From Peromyscus leucopus (taxonomy: Eukaryota; Chordata; Mammalia; Rodentia; Cricetidae), in NCBI RefSeq assembly GCF_004664715.2, contig NC_051086.1, positions 76,119,164 to 76,183,163 on the forward strand: a stretch of DNA of 64,000 nucleotides. The letters run 5' to 3'. The translations under genes and the position numbers were made by a program. The notes beneath the pieces are model-generated. The model saw nothing but the letters and a program-made list of their open reading frames with translations, did no database searches and was not told the origin of the DNA. Positions 32,772 through 45,100 of this stretch are shown here, in pieces (positions within the stretch are counted from its first letter, which is position 1; every line of letters begins with the position of its first letter).

Positions 32772-33045
32772 CAAGTAGTCAGGAAAAGGAATCTTTACAC
32801 AGTACTGGTGGGAATGTATGCTGTGTGGTAGCTATGTAAATCATACTGAGATTCCTCAAAAAAAAAAAAAAAAAACAACAACAACAAAAAACCAACAAAA
32901 AAAAACCATACGATCTCCCTTCATCACACCTAGGCATATACCTGAAGGATTCTAACTCCATATTTGCATAACCCAGAGACACTTTCGCATTCATGCTTAT
33001 TGCTGCAATATATGTTGTAGCCATAACAACTATGCCATTTTTCCT
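32772..33045 (+). pseudogene. Old L1 ORF2 C-terminal fragment
   Basis: 'cagtactggtgggaatgtat', 'tcatactgagattcctcaaa', 'cctaggcatatacctgaagg' and 'cattcatgcttattgctgca' follow the order of the L1 ORF2 C-terminus, as at 1700-1890, but are more diverged. An A18 plus CAA run (32859-32910) has expanded inside. It is separate from the L1 that follows, because L1 coordinates jump back at 33052. Confidence 0.65.
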
Positions 33046-33051
33046 ATCTGT

Positions 33052-35470
33052 ATTGACAAGATGATGCTTGAGATAAAGATAAGAAACAAGAGCCATAAAG
33101 TCATGGAAAGACTTCCCATGCTCATGGATTGGTAGGATGAACTTAGTAAAATTAGCCACCCTACCAAAATCAATCTACAGATTCAACACAATCCCCATAA
33201 AAATTCCAACACAATTCTTTATAGACCTTGAAAGAACACTACTCAACTTCATAACAAAAACCAAAAACCCAGGATAACTAAAATAAACTTATACATAAAG
33301 GAACTTCTGGATGCATCACCATTCCTGATTTCAAGCTGTGCTACAAAGCTGTAGTAATAAAAACTGCATGGTATTGGCATTAAAAATGGACATATTGATC
33401 AATGGAATTGAATTGAAAAGCCACACATAAATCCACACACCTGATTTTCTATAAAGAAGCCAGAAACATACAAAAGAAAAAAGAAAGCATCTTCAACAAA
33501 TGGTGCTGGTCCAACTCCATGTTGGTATGTAAAAGAATGTAAATGGATCTGTGGCTATTACCCTGTACAAAACTCAAGTTCAAGGGGATTAAAGATCTCA
33601 ACATTAAACCAGATACACTGACTTGATAGAAGAGAAAATGGGGAAATAGCCTTGAACACATTGGTACAGGAGACAACTTCCTGAACAGAACACTGACAGT
33701 TCAGGCACTAAGATTGTCAACTAATAAATGGGGCCTCATGAAACTGAAAAACTTCTGTAAGGCAAAGGATGCTGTTGATAGGAAAAGACAGAGGGCTAAT
33801 ATCCAAAATTTTATAAAGAACTCAAGAACTAGACAGCAATAAACTAAATAATCTAATTAAAAAAATGTGGTACAGATCTAATCAGAGAATTCACAACAGA
33901 GGAAACCAAAATGGCTGAGAAACACTTAAAAAAATGTTCAACATCCTTAGCCATCAGGGAAATGAAAATCAAAACTACTTTGAAATTCTACCTTATACCT
34001 GTCAGAATAGCGAAGATAAAAAACACAAGTGGCAGTTTATACCATCAAGCATGTGGAGCAAGGAGAACACTCCTTTACTGTGAGTGGCAGTGCAAACTTG
34101 TACAGATACTTTGGAAATAAATGCGGCAGTTTTTCTGAAAATTGTACATCAATATCCAGATATATCATTCCTGGGCATATACCCAAAGGATGTTCTATCC
34201 TATCACAAGGACACTTGCTCAACTATGTATATATCAGCTTTAATCCTAAGAGCCAGAAGCTGGAAACAACCTAGATGTCCCTAATCAAAGGAATGGATAA
34301 AGAAAATATGGTACATTTACATAATGGAGTATTACTCAGCTGTTAAAAACAATAACATCAGGAAATCTGCAGGCAAATGGATAGCATTTGAAAGAATCAT
34401 TCTGATTGAGGTAACCCAGACTGAGAAAGAGGAACGTGGCCTGTATTCATTCATAACTGGATATTAACTGTAAAGTAAAAGATAATTGTTCTATGATCCA
34501 CAGACCCAGAGAGGATCAGTAACAAGGTGGGAATAAGGAAGGATGCAAGGATTACCCTGGGAAGGAGTAACAGAATAAATTGCTAGTGTGGACTTGGAAT
34601 AGTGGGATTGGGAACAGGAGGGGTCAAGTGAGGTGATAAGTGAAGGAGAAAACACTGGGGGAAATGACTGGAATTGGGGAAATTTCGGGGGTGAGGTAGA
34701 AACCTATTGCAAAGGAAAATCCATGTACTCTGTGAGAGTAACCCTACCAATGACTACTAGTCACAGGGGATACAGAGCCGGAACAAGCCATCTTCTGTAA
34801 CCAGGCAACGTCTCAAGTGGAAAGACTGGGACACCAACCCAGCCACAAAACTTCACCTACAGTATGTCCTGCCTGCAGAGTGTTCTGGAACTGGAGCCTA
34901 GCAGAATCCTCATCAAAGAGACCAGAGAGACTTCAACAAATGATGGGAGCAGATGCAGAATCCCACAGTAAGACATTAGGCAGAGCTTGGACAGTCCTGT
35001 GGGTAGGGGGGAAAGGATCAGAGGAACCAGAGGGGACAGGGAAATCACAAGAACACAGCCTACAGAATCAACTGACTGGGACTCATTGGGGCTTGCAGAG
35101 ATCAGGGAGCCTGAGGAGCCTGACCTAGATCCTCTACATATATGTTATGGCTGAGTAGCTCTGTGCTCTTGTGGGATTACCAGAAGTGGGAGTAGGGGCT
35201 GTCTCTGACTCTTTTGCATTCTTTTGGGACCATTTTCCTCCTACTGAATCACCTGATGCAGCCCTTGATATGATGGTATGTGCTTTATATTATTGTAACT
35301 TGTTATGCCATGTTTGGTTGATGTTCCTAGGAGATCTGTGGTTTTCTGATGGGAGAGAGAGGGGATAGAGTGAGAGGAGGTAACGTGGAGGAGATGGAGG
35401 AGTCACTGTGGTTGGGATGGAATATATGTGAGAAATATAAAAGAATAATAATAAGTCTCAGGAAGAAAAA
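33052..35470 (+). mobile_element. L1 (Lx-type), 5'-truncated, 2.4 kb
   Basis: Starts within ORF2 and runs collinearly through the ORF2 C-terminus (to about 34470) and the complete Lx-like 3'UTR to an A-rich end near 35470. Landmarks are 'cccatgctcatggattggta', 'caacaaatggtgctggtcca', 'cctgggcatatacccaaagg', 'cagacccagagaggatcagt' and 'tttgcattcttttgggacca'. No 5' inversion is evident in this copy. It is the longest uninterrupted L1 in the window. Confidence 0.85.
33100..34470 (+). pseudogene. L1 ORF2 C-terminal remnant, multiply frameshifted
   Basis: The recognisable frame 33911-34120 reads MAEKHLKKCSTSLAIREMKI, then KTTLKFYLIPVRIAKIKN, the same block as 1434-1691 and 28459-28713. Other frames (34029-34284) carry parts of SFLGIYPKDVLSYHKDTC and WKQPRCP. 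Numerous stops make it non-coding. Confidence 0.82.
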
Positions 35471-36384
35471 ACATGGTTTTTATGTGTATGTGCTTATGTT
35501 ACTTAATGTCTGGCATAGACTAAGAATAGGATGATACTTGAATGAGTGTTAGAGCAGTCTTCAAAAATCACACTGAAAGGTAGGGAATAGTTCAAAAAGA
35601 CTAATTTTGTAGGAGAATCAAAGGGAATAGCTGTTTTGTATTGGAAAAGGAACCCATAACAACTACCTATCTCTAGTACCTCAGGTCTTAGTAATCCTTT
35701 CATCTCTGCTCCTTCACATATTGTATTTCCTGTCTATTAGTGAATGGCCCTCTTACTTATGATACATACTTGGCACTCTTTCTATTAAAATAGCTAAAGG
35801 GATTTTCCATTTAAATTACTTTCCACACAATCACAATTATGGGGGACTTGAATTTCTGTAATGATGTAGTCAACTCTAGGTAAGGCAGTTTGCCTTCACA
35901 GCGCAAAGTAAGCTGGCCTAGAAGACACCTGCAGGGACAAAAGGAGAGTCAGGGAGCCTGGTGGCTTCCTTGGTGCTTTCCAGAAATTAACAACTGGCAC
36001 TCTTTGAATCACAGCACAAGAACAGCAAAGCATATGCCATTGAGTATACTTGAATCTATACTGAGAAGAAAATTGTAAGACAAGATAACCATGACTTGGA
36101 CCATTGATTCTTCCGGGACTGTGGTATAGATACAGAAAGGGGAACAACAAAATAAAATTTCTGTAAGACTTTGTGAAATAATACCTGGTCTTATTGGTGG
36201 TTGATTTTTTTTATTTTAAAATTTTATTTCATTAGATTTATAAACAAAGAGCTTATCACCCTGACAGTGCTCTCTGGTTGTAAAATGTAAACATTATTCA
36301 TTAAAAGATTCAGGTGGTTAGAAAATAGTAAACTGTTCCATGTTTGGATTTGTTTGTTTGTTTGTTTTCATACAACCAGTTGAC
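35471..36384. other. Unique DNA, no gene seen
   Basis: Nothing recognised. Confidence 0.4.
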
Positions 36385-36545
36385 TGGAGGTGAATATAAG
36401 CAGGCAGGTGTCCTTGCCACATGTATGCAACCCAGCACTTGAAAAGCAGAGGAAAGAGAAAGGCAAGCTCCAAGCCATACAGTAAAGTTGAGAACAGCCT
36501 GTACTACATGACCAGAATGTCTGAAGAAAACAAAACAACACAATG
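36385..36545 (+). mobile_element. Possible old B1-like SINE
   Basis: 'caacccagcacttgaaaagc', then 'agaggaaagagaaaggcaag' and 'gagaacagcctgtactacat' follow the order of B1 ('cccagcac', 'gaggcagaggcagg', 'ccagcctggtctac'), heavily diverged. Confidence 0.35.
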
Positions 36546-37952
36546 AATGAAAGTTCGGTAGCACTGTGATTTAGTGAAAGCAGTTCCCATGTACTTGATC
36601 TATTTATTTGCTAATTCTGACATGCATTGTGTGATAGATGCTGAGCAACTAAATGTGAGGGAGGAATAACAATCTAAGGCTGACTAGTTTTGTGAGACCT
36701 ACAAGTAAACAGAAAGCTGTATTTGACACCGCAGTTTTAGAGTGCTGAGATTAAGGCTAGCACAGAAACAGAGCACAGGGAAATGAATGTCATGTCTTGT
36801 GAATCAGGGGTACATTAGTAAATTTTAAAACCTTTACTCATCGTAATATTAGACTAATCATCATAGCTTTGTAAATAAACAAGGCACAGTTTGTTCTTGT
36901 TCTGTTTTCTAGAAAATGACATGAATAACTGGAATAGTTTATTTATTTAGGTCTAGTAGAACTCATCAGTGAATTAGTTTCAGTTTTCTGGAGGTAATTT
37001 CATTTTTTTTTGTTCTATGTGCATCTGTTCATGTGTGTGCAGACATGCAGTAAATTATATCTCAATGACACAAGCTTAAGCCAGAAAATATCCCAGCACA
37101 CCGGAAGGAAAGTAGGCACAATGTCCCATTCCTATCCTAGAAGGTATTTGCAATTGTTACTTATAGGAGAGGGACAAAAAAATCTGTTTTCTTCAATGAA
37201 ATGGTGCTTGGTATATCAACCATACTTCAGGACAGGTTCCCATGTTCGGGAGCAGTTGGGCAATACACACTGGGTTCTATTCTTTTATCTAGTGAGAGAA
37301 AGAGCATGGAACTGGGTTGGTGGTGAGGTGAGGAAAATCTGGGAGGAGTTAAAGAAGAAAGAATATTATGAAAATATTGTTTGATTCTCAATCAAAACCT
37401 TACTAAACAGCAGTAGATTTACCTCTATGGCCTGTGAATGCCTCAACTATATGTTCTTGGCCAAATTTTAAGTACCAGGTATATGTTCCCTCTTGTGCAG
37501 CCAGCCTTAAACCTCCACAGTACCTGTTCCACTACTGCATAATGGGCATGTCTTACCATGCTGGTCACTATTGCAGTTCTCAAGGTTCTCACCAGGTTAA
37601 GACTGTTGATAAGATTCCCCTCAACAGCTGACATGGAACCTTCTAGTGCTATGAAGGCTAGTGAAGAGGGGGGAAGCTTCCTTGTCAGCAACACTGGACT
37701 TCTCTTTGCCCTGTGATCAATGTATATGGTATGTTTGGCAAATAAGTCTTGCCATAAAGTTCTGGCAGGCAACTAAGAGAAATAACAATAGCCTGCATTG
37801 TTTTAGGGGTCTTAAGACTCTCTAATCAGCCGCTTAATGGGAACTATCACAAACTTGGAACTTGACACCTTATTTGGCAACTTATGTCTTCTGGGAAAAC
37901 ATAATCCTCCTAGTAGGGTAAATCCAATTAAAGTCCTTTAGATGAATATGTG
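36546..37952. other. Unique DNA, no gene seen
   Basis: The frame at 37010-37384 (124 codons) has no recognisable motif and is not supported as a gene. Confidence 0.4.
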
Positions 37953-38009
37953 GTGTGTGTGTGTGTGTGTCTGTGTGTGTCTGTGTGTGTCTGTGTCTGT
38001 GTGTGTGTG
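37953..38009 (+). repeat. (TG)n/(TGTC) microsatellite
   Basis: TG dinucleotides interrupted several times by TC. Confidence 0.95.
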
Positions 38010-38029
38010 CATATGTATGAAGCTTATAG

Positions 38030-38335
38030 TATAGTAAGTTTCCACATGGCTTTTTCAAGCATCATTAGATTTAGTTATTCCTCCTTCAACTCTCTCCTTT
38101 CTCCCACCTTCTCATTGCTCTTCTCACTAGAATCACTCTCCCTCATTACTCCCCCTTCCCTTTCATATTATCTACATTCGATTCTCTTCCTCCACCCTTA
38201 AGATCTTTCCGATCCCCAACAATGGTCCCTTTTCTAGTTTCCTGGATTCTGTGGGTACTCCAAATTAAACATACAATTCTCAAGATCTGACACAAAGATC
38301 CACATGACTGAGAACATGTGAGATTTCTTTTGAGG
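38030..38335 (-). mobile_element. Probable old L1 fragment, minus strand
   Basis: 'cttaagatctttccgatccc', 'caatggtcccttttctagtt' and 'agatccacatgactgagaac' resemble the L1 region spanning the end of ORF2 and start of the 3'UTR in reverse. It then loses similarity. Confidence 0.45.
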
Positions 38336-38569
38336 TTTATATGTTTAAAGGAGTGTATTCACTTGACCTATAATATTGAATTTATTGGCATACTTTTATT
38401 TGATATTCTCTTGATTTTTTTTAGTTTCTATGGGATTTATGGTAATTTTTTCATTCATAATATTGTTCATTTGTGTGTTATATTTTGTCAGTCAAGCTAG
38501 AAGATAATCAATTTTATTGAGATTCTTTCAAGTTTGTGCTGTGTCAATTTATGTAAATATTCTCAAATT
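38336..38569. other. AT-rich DNA, nothing recognised
   Basis: No repeat or gene was recognised. Confidence 0.3.
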
Positions 38570-38895
38570 AATGCAACCTTTATGAATTTATTTTAACTGA
38601 TACATAAAAACATGAAAAATTTACATATTGACTGGGACCCATGTGATGTTTTGACACATGTGGTGCTTAAACAAGTTAAATGTATCTGTCAGTTCAAACC
38701 TTTATCATTTCTTTAGTGTGAGGTAATGAAAAACCCTTTATCCTAGTAGGCTTTTAAATACACAATATTTGTTACCTATAGCTTTGTAACTATACAGTAA
38801 AACACCAAAACCTCATGCTTCAATAAAACTAGGCCTTACTCATTGATCAATCTTTCCCCATTTCTTTCTCCCCAGCTTCTGGTAGTCATAAAGAA
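38570..38895 (-). mobile_element. Ancient mammalian L1 (L1M-type) 3'UTR
   Basis: 'tgatgttttgacacatgtgg', 'tttatcatttctttagtgtg', 'ttgttacctatagctttgta', 'tctttccccatttctttctc' and 'cccagcttctggtagtcata' are the blocks of the old L1MA/L1MB 3'UTR in reverse orientation, also present in human. It predates the rodent radiation. Confidence 0.7.
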
Positions 38896-38951
38896 TTTTA
38901 TTTTAAAAAACAAATAACAAACTGTGACAAATAAGTAAGCAGTTTAAAACT

Positions 38952-39235
38952 GGGCTGGGGAAATGACTCCATCAGTAAACTTCTTCCTGTGCAAGCACAC
39001 AGACTACTTTCAATCACCAAAGTCCATGTAAAACAAAACACAGCAATATCAACAACAGAACAACTAGGTCTTGCTCACCTGTAAACGCAGTACTGGGAGA
39101 GGCAGATCAGCCAGCCTAGGCAAAGTAAGAGCTGAACTTTGTCTCAAAAGGTGAGGTGGAAAACAACCGAGGAAGGTACTAGGAACCCCATGGCCTAGGC
39201 ATGTGCACAATGAACACAAACCCATACACAAACAA
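38952..39235 (+). mobile_element. B4 composite SINE
   Basis: An ID-like head ('gggctggggaaatgactcca'), then a B1-like body ('cacctgtaaacgcagtactg', 'gaggcagatcagccagccta') ending 'tttgtctcaaaag' and a tail with 'catgtgcacaatgaacac' and CA-rich sequence. This head-plus-B1 order is typical of B4. Confidence 0.75.
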
Positions 39236-39518
39236 ACAAAAACCCTCCAGGCTTTTTTTTTTTTCTTGCATTGATTAGATTCATCAAGCTTGGCTCTTCA
39301 TTTGATAAATTTACACTTTTGTTCTTATTGTTTCTTTCATTGTCAACTAGATCACCTCCATAATCTAAGGATGCCATATGAATGAAGTCTTTGGTCGAAA
39401 TAGTACTTATTTTCTAATATATTCTTTTAATTTTACTATTGCTATGCTTCCAAGGTTTTGGCTTGTTTATTTTCGTAGAGGTTGAGATATTTTCTGCTTT
39501 CTTTTGTGTTTTTTAAAA

Positions 39519-39520
<2 letters not shown>

Positions 39521-39557
<37 letters not shown>
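39521..39557 (+). repeat. (TTA)n microsatellite
   Basis: About 12 uninterrupted TTA units. Confidence 0.95.
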
Positions 39558-39589
39558 TACCCATGGTTCACTTATAAGTGTTTGTTTGT

Positions 39590-39665
39590 GTTTGAGGATG
39601 TAGCTCAATGGTGGAACATTTTCCTAGTAAACACAAAATCCTAGCTCTTCTCTCTGCACCAAAAA
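39590..39665 (+). mobile_element. ID SINE (BC1-type, tRNA-Ala-derived)
   Basis: 'gaggatgtagctcaatggtg', 'gaacattttcctagtaaaca' and 'ctctgcaccaaaaatatat' follow the ID consensus with its tRNA-like box A, box B and A-rich tail. Old and diverged. Confidence 0.7.
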
Positions 39666-39686
39666 TATATAAGTATGTAAGTAAAT

Positions 39687-40076
39687 TGTAGCTAGAGTTT
39701 TCCTGCCTTGCCCACAGTCAGGACAAATCTTTGTCACCCGTCAGTCCCACAGCCGCTCAGACCCAACCAAGTAAACACAGAGATTTATATTGCTTACAAA
39801 CTGTATGGCCATGGCAGGCTTCTTGCTAACTGTTCTTATAGCTTAAATTAATCCATTTCCATAAATCTATACCTTGCCACGTGGCTGGTGGCTTACCAGT
39901 GTCTTCACATGCTGCTGGCCATGGCAGCAGCTGGCAGTGTCTCTCTGCCTCAGCCTTCTGCTTCCCAGAATTCTCCTCTCTCCTTGTCCCACCTACTTCC
40001 TGCCTGGCCACTGGCCAATCAGTGTTTTATTTATTGACCAATCAGAGCAATTTGACATACAGACCATCCCACAGCA
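39687..40076 (-). mobile_element. Solo LTR (ERV2/ERVK-like) with 6-bp target-site duplication
   Basis: 390 bp with TG...CA ends, flanked by gtaaat at 39681-39686 and 40077-40082. Same family as 14320-14706. On the minus strand it begins TGCTGTGGGATGG, with AATAAATAAAAC about 45 bp in and 'ggcaggaaaactctagctac' at the end. The absence of internal sequence and the intact duplication indicate recombination between two LTRs of one provirus. Confidence 0.92.
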
Positions 40077-40325
40077 GTAAATAAATAATTGTATTTGTTT
40101 AGTTTCTAGATATTTTGAATTGACATTATTCTGTGCTTATACAGAAAATATTTTATTTGACTTCAAAATCTATCAATATATTTAAACAATTTATGATCCA
40201 AAATGTGGATATCTTTATGAAACTTCTATGCATAATTTAAAATATTATTTGGCTATCATTAGATAAGGTGCTCTAAATTGTGTTAAATTGACTAATAGCC
40301 CTTTATTTTATTACTTATTTGTTTG

Positions 40326-40470
40326 TTTGAGACAGGGTTTCTCTTTGTGTAAACTTGGCTTTCCTGAAACTTGCTCTGTAGACTAGGCTGGCCTCGACCT
40401 CACAGAGTTCTGTCTGCCTCTGCTTCCTGAGTTCTGGGATTAAAGGCATGTACCACCAACATCTGACTAA
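40326..40470 (-). mobile_element. B1 SINE
   Basis: 'gtttgagacagggtttctct', 'gtagactaggctggcctcga' and 'gagttctgggattaaaggca' give a nearly full-length B1 on the minus strand. Confidence 0.9.
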
Positions 40471-40829
40471 CCCTTTAAATTTTTCTTGAATTCTATAGGA
40501 ATATAGTAATATTCACTGCTTTAAGGATCCTTAGTTATTGAGAAAAAAACCATTTCATTTTCTATTATTCTTTGATTTTTTTAAAAAAAAAAAACATTGT
40601 TATTTAATATTTATAGTTTTACCTCTTTAGTAAAGGTGTGCACATTTACATTCTTTATATTATCTTAATGAATTGTAGCTTTGTTTCTACAAAAATGTCT
40701 TCTTATCCCTTGTTAAATATCTTTTCCAGTCTGGTTTCTCTAATGTTAATTTTACACACAAAAGATTTCCTTTGAGTAGTGTTTACATTGAGGCTTTTTC
40801 TATCATTTTTCTTATTTATGAAAATTTGG
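40471..40829. other. Unique AT-rich DNA
   Basis: Contains an A12 run near 40582. Nothing else was recognised. Confidence 0.35.
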
Positions 40830-41240
40830 ACATTATAATATAATTACAATGTTTCTCCCTTCCCTTTTTTCCCTTCAAGCCCTTCCATATACCCATCATG
40901 GCTTTTTTTATTCATTGTTATTACACGCATTCTGCATACATAGACAATTCTTAAATATAGCCTGCTCAGTACATGTAATATTACTTGTGTGTACATTTTC
41001 AGGGCCAACCATTTGGCAGTGGACAACCATTTGGTGTGTTCTTCCCTGAGCAGGGCCACCTCCTCTGTTCCCAGCTTTTCTCAGTTGCCTGTAGTTTGTA
41101 CATTCATGGAACTCAATTGTGAGACGGCTTCTGCTTACTCTTGATGGTCTTTGGTAAAGGGCATATATGTCCTTGTTTCTTTTTTATACTGATTCCATGG
41201 ACTGATTTTTTTTTCTGCTAAGCATCACTGCCTTCCAAAC
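40830..41240 (-). mobile_element. Old rodent L1 3'UTR, minus strand
   Basis: 'cttccatatacccatcatgg', 'cctgctcagtacatgtaata', 'cagggccaaccatttggcag', 'ggtgtgttcttccctgagca' and 'gcctgtagtttgtacattca' match blocks of an old Lx-type 3'UTR. The family assignment is from memory. Confidence 0.6.
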
Positions 41241-41503
41241 ATATTAGTGTTGATTCTGTTCATTTGTTCAGTCACTGGACATGGATATAACATATTTTTT
41301 GAAGATTTAAAAACTGTGCTGGAAATTTTTCGAGTGCTAAGACTTCTTTCTACAAATCATTTCCCAGATGAACCACGGAGAAGCAAGCTTACTTGTAAAA
41401 CATAGGACAGGGGAACGGAGAGTGCTGACAAGGGATGCCTGGAAGAGATTTGGGGTGATAGAAATGAGATCTTGCTTAAAATGAGCTGTAGACTCAGAAT
41501 CAG

Positions 41504-41701
41504 GGTTTTTGTTTGTTTGTTTGTTTGTTTGTTTTTTGGTTTTTTTTCAAGACAGGGTTTCTCTGTGTAGCTTTGCGCCTTTCCTGGAACTTATTTTGGA
41601 GACTAGGCTGGCCTCGAACTCACAGAGATCTGCCTGCCTCCTGAGTGCTGAGATTAAAGGTCTGCGCCACCGCCGCCGCCGCCGCTGCCACCACCACCCA
41701 G
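41504..41701 (-). mobile_element. B1 SINE with GCC-repeat expansion, 10-bp duplication
   Basis: A B1 flanked by tcagaatcag at 41494-41503 and 41702-41711. It has the cricetid-like 'gctttgcgcctttcctggaa' variant. At its head (on the minus strand) the normal GGC/GGT stretch has grown to about 34 bp of GCC/CCG/ACC triplets (41665-41700). The tail is TTTG-repeat-rich. Confidence 0.92.
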
Positions 41702-42002
41702 TCAGAATCAGTTCTAAAGTTCATTGTCTTCAATCCCTGCATTGAAGCAAGTCAGAAACCCAGAATTTTCCAACAAGTAGGTAAAAGATGAGCTATGTCT
41801 GGTAACTATCTGTGTGGGCTTCTTTCTAAGCCCAGGGATATCCGTTTTCTTCTGTCAGCATTCTTGTCGAGGGCTGCCTCGTCTCTGAGAGTGTCAATGC
41901 AGGGCTTACTTCAGTGATTAAGTAAACAGTTTTAAAACATATTTTGAAGTGTAGGAATGAGTAAATACATCCTTTTCATGAGTCTGATAATGAATCTCAT
42001 TT

Positions 42003-42150
42003 ATTTTTGAGGTGGGATCTCTTGAGTTCGTGTAGCCCAGGAAGGCCTCAATCTCACAGTACAGCCAAGAATGGCCATGACCAGGATCCTGATCATCCTA
42101 TCTCTCTACCTCCCAAGTGATGGTAGGTACTACCATGACTGACTCCATCT
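42003..42150 (-). mobile_element. Old B1-related SINE
   Basis: 'tagcccaggaaggcctcaat', then 'ctctctacctcccaagtgat' and 'ggtaggtactaccatgactg' follow the B1 order but with many changes and a short insertion ('gatcctgatcatcc'). Confidence 0.5.
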
Positions 42151-45100
42151 TATTTTATTATTTGTGTAGCATTGTATAATTTACAAAGTGCATATACAGG
42201 CATTCTTTCATTTAACAATATACTTTGTTAGTCTTATATCATTCTGAAAAAAACTTGGTTTAGAATAGTTATAATATTTTATAGTAGTTATAGAGATACA
42301 TAATGAGAAAAAGAGACATAGATGTGGGAGGGACCAAGGGGGGTACTCAACACTGAATGCAATTATTTCTACACCATTTAATGCTCAGCTAACAATGAAC
42401 AAAGGTTGCTTCTGTTCAATGTTGTGTCTCTAAGGTCTTTTAAGTCATGTGGTGCTAGCTTACCAATCTCAGTGGCTCTAGCTTACAAACAGAAACAGCC
42501 TGTGGTGAAGCTTCCCCCACTGAACCCTGTCTTCCCCCTTATTTTTATCTTTGCCACAGTGATCTCAGAAGTCCTACTTTTAGATGCCATGACTGAAAAA
42601 GGACTGCCCAAACAGCCTTTTGTGCCTCAAATGTGATGCTTCATTGTTGTTGGTTTAAATCTAATAATTTTATCTGCAGATCTTGTTTTTGAAGCAAATT
42701 CTGGTGAGTAGTACAATAAGAACCCAATTTTCTCTCACTCTTCACAGTATTGTCTCTTACTCCTATCCAGGATGAATACCAGTCCACCTGATTCATTTAA
42801 CTTGATACCCTGAATTCCCTATACCATGTAACTTTCTGCTTTATGAGGGGTTCTGAGAATAGAGGGTAGAATTCTGTGCAGGTATCTTAGGATCCCTAGG
42901 AGAGGGAGGCAGGGTCATGAGTGACCTTGTCTTGGATTGACATTCAGTTTGAGTAGGTGACGAGCCTAGCCTCCCAAATGCATACAGTTTAGATTCAGAA
43001 GCTATTAGTGTGCATGTTCCACCCTTGAGAATTACAAGTACAAAACAGGATAGGAAAGTGGGCCTGGGGCAAGGGACAACATCTGGGCTGGACTTTTTAA
43101 ATGTGGCCCTGTTCAGTGTGTTTTCAGTGGCTCAATCAGCTGATAGCCAGAGCAAGTAAGAATGCTCTCAGTACCACTTGGCACTTTATGGTGCCCTGAA
43201 CACCTGGAAAACTTTGACTCAACACAGCATTATTGCCATAACTGAAGAGTGCTTCCAGTACACAAGCCAAATATTCCTGTATTCACCTTTTACAATAGCA
43301 CTGTACTGTATACAGATGGAAAGCAAGATCCATGCAATAATCTGCATTGTGTTTTTTAATTTATAATACAAAATACCATGACCAAACATGAAAGACCTCA
43401 AAAGGAAGGAGAAAGTTTTGCATTTTAATACTTTCAGCTGCACTTTCCCTTCCTTTTTGATCAAAGAGCTTGGCCTTTTTACTTGGTATTGGTTCCTGCA
43501 AGTCATTGTGCCACCCTTGAGAAAGAACTAGTATTGAACAAGGCTATAAAATAGGACAAAATGACCCACATTGTGAAGTCTTCCTACACAGTTTCCTGGG
43601 GAAAATTTCTGGTGCCTTAAACAGTTGTGTAGTTGTCCAGATCTCTAAAAGAAAAAAAATCACAACCTCCAGACAGCCTTACCAAGGTACCTGTGAAGCC
43701 ATTCTGACTTTGGATTGGATCCAGCTTTGCGCAAAAGGCTTACATCTCTTCCTTAACTGTAATACTAAAATAAAGTATACACGGCCTAAAAATGAATTGC
43801 TGAATGGATTTATCAGATCCCTACAGCAGTGGGAAGCTACAAAGAAAGACAAAACAGGGTTTTTTTTCTCTTTTGAAATCCCATCCCTTCAGCTCCTCTG
43901 TGCTTCCTTTTCAAAGGGCAGATTTAATTCTGCCAAAATCTTTGCAACAGGGCCAGCAAAATTTATCTCAGGCTTGGCAGCCAATATACATTATCCACAG
44001 GTTTCTGGCTAAACTATTAAAATTAATCAGGTGGCAAACTTTCATTTCTGCAGCTCTAATAAACAAGAGAACCGGATTCCCTGGGAGTGGGATGGGTGGG
44101 GTGTAGAAATGTCAGTAAATATGGCAGTTTTATGAGGAAGAAATTCCTCAAAATGTTGGGGAATGTACTCAAGTTTTAGGCAAATGGACCTAAGCTACAT
44201 TTACAGTATACACAAGACCATTTATTTTCATTGAGGCATTACTCAATGCAAGAGAAAGCAAATCTATTATTCTAAGTACAGCATTTTGAAAAAAAAATTC
44301 AGGGTTCATTATGAGATAGTGATGGAAAAGAATATAGGTGAAAATTCTCTTGTGCACACCAAAATAACCAAAGTTCCATTGATTAGTCTTGATTTTGGAA
44401 GTTTACAAACATATGGGTCAAAAATAGATATGCTTACCAAATGTTTTCCATGACCCCTATGTTTGCTCATAGGCATGTTTTTAGGAATATACACATACCT
44501 TGCTCTGAGATGACATGGCAAGCTTCACTTCTAGACTGAAGAATGGAAGAGCACTGTGAACTCTAAGGCTCCTCTTCACCTACAGCAGTGAAAAATTGGA
44601 TTTACACAGCATATTTTTACTTAGCTTAGGTCTCTAAGGGATCATATAGAGAGTGATCCCTGCCAAATTGTGTTGGGCATGCAGCATGTGAAAAGAATAA
44701 GCACTTGCAGTGTTAAGGCATGGACATTTAAAATACAATTGGTAAGTTCTTGCATCCTACTTGAATTGATTAATATATTAGTATAAGTTGTGTGATGTGA
44801 TCACAAAAACACTAAAAAATGGTAGAAAACAAGTTTGGGAATAATACAAATGCCTTACCCATATAATTAAGAATCATTTGTTAAAACTATTCTCTATAGT
44901 AACTAAAAAGTAAAAGTCACATATTTGTTGTGTTTCAGTCCTGGGGGAGCAGGACAGAGGATATGATGGTGATGTGCATTTGTGGTTATTTTCTATATTT
45001 TTATTAAGACTACAAAGAGATAATCTATAAAACAATGGCCTAGTTGCATGTAACAATGTAAGAAAACAGAAGAAAAAAATCCAGAAATATATAATCAGGC

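Noticed and set aside
32560..35470. One continuous L1 from 32.56 to 35.47 kb
   Set aside because: L1 order runs 3' end, then ORF2 C-terminus, then an earlier part of ORF2, so at least three insertions adjoin.
39590..39665. A functional tRNA gene
   Set aside because: The tRNA-like sequence is a diverged ID SINE without a foldable cloverleaf by eye and with an A-rich tail.
43710..44106. Two overlapping 100-codon frames as a possible exon
   Set aside because: No homology recognised and both frames are equally open. Treated as a possible noncoding element instead.
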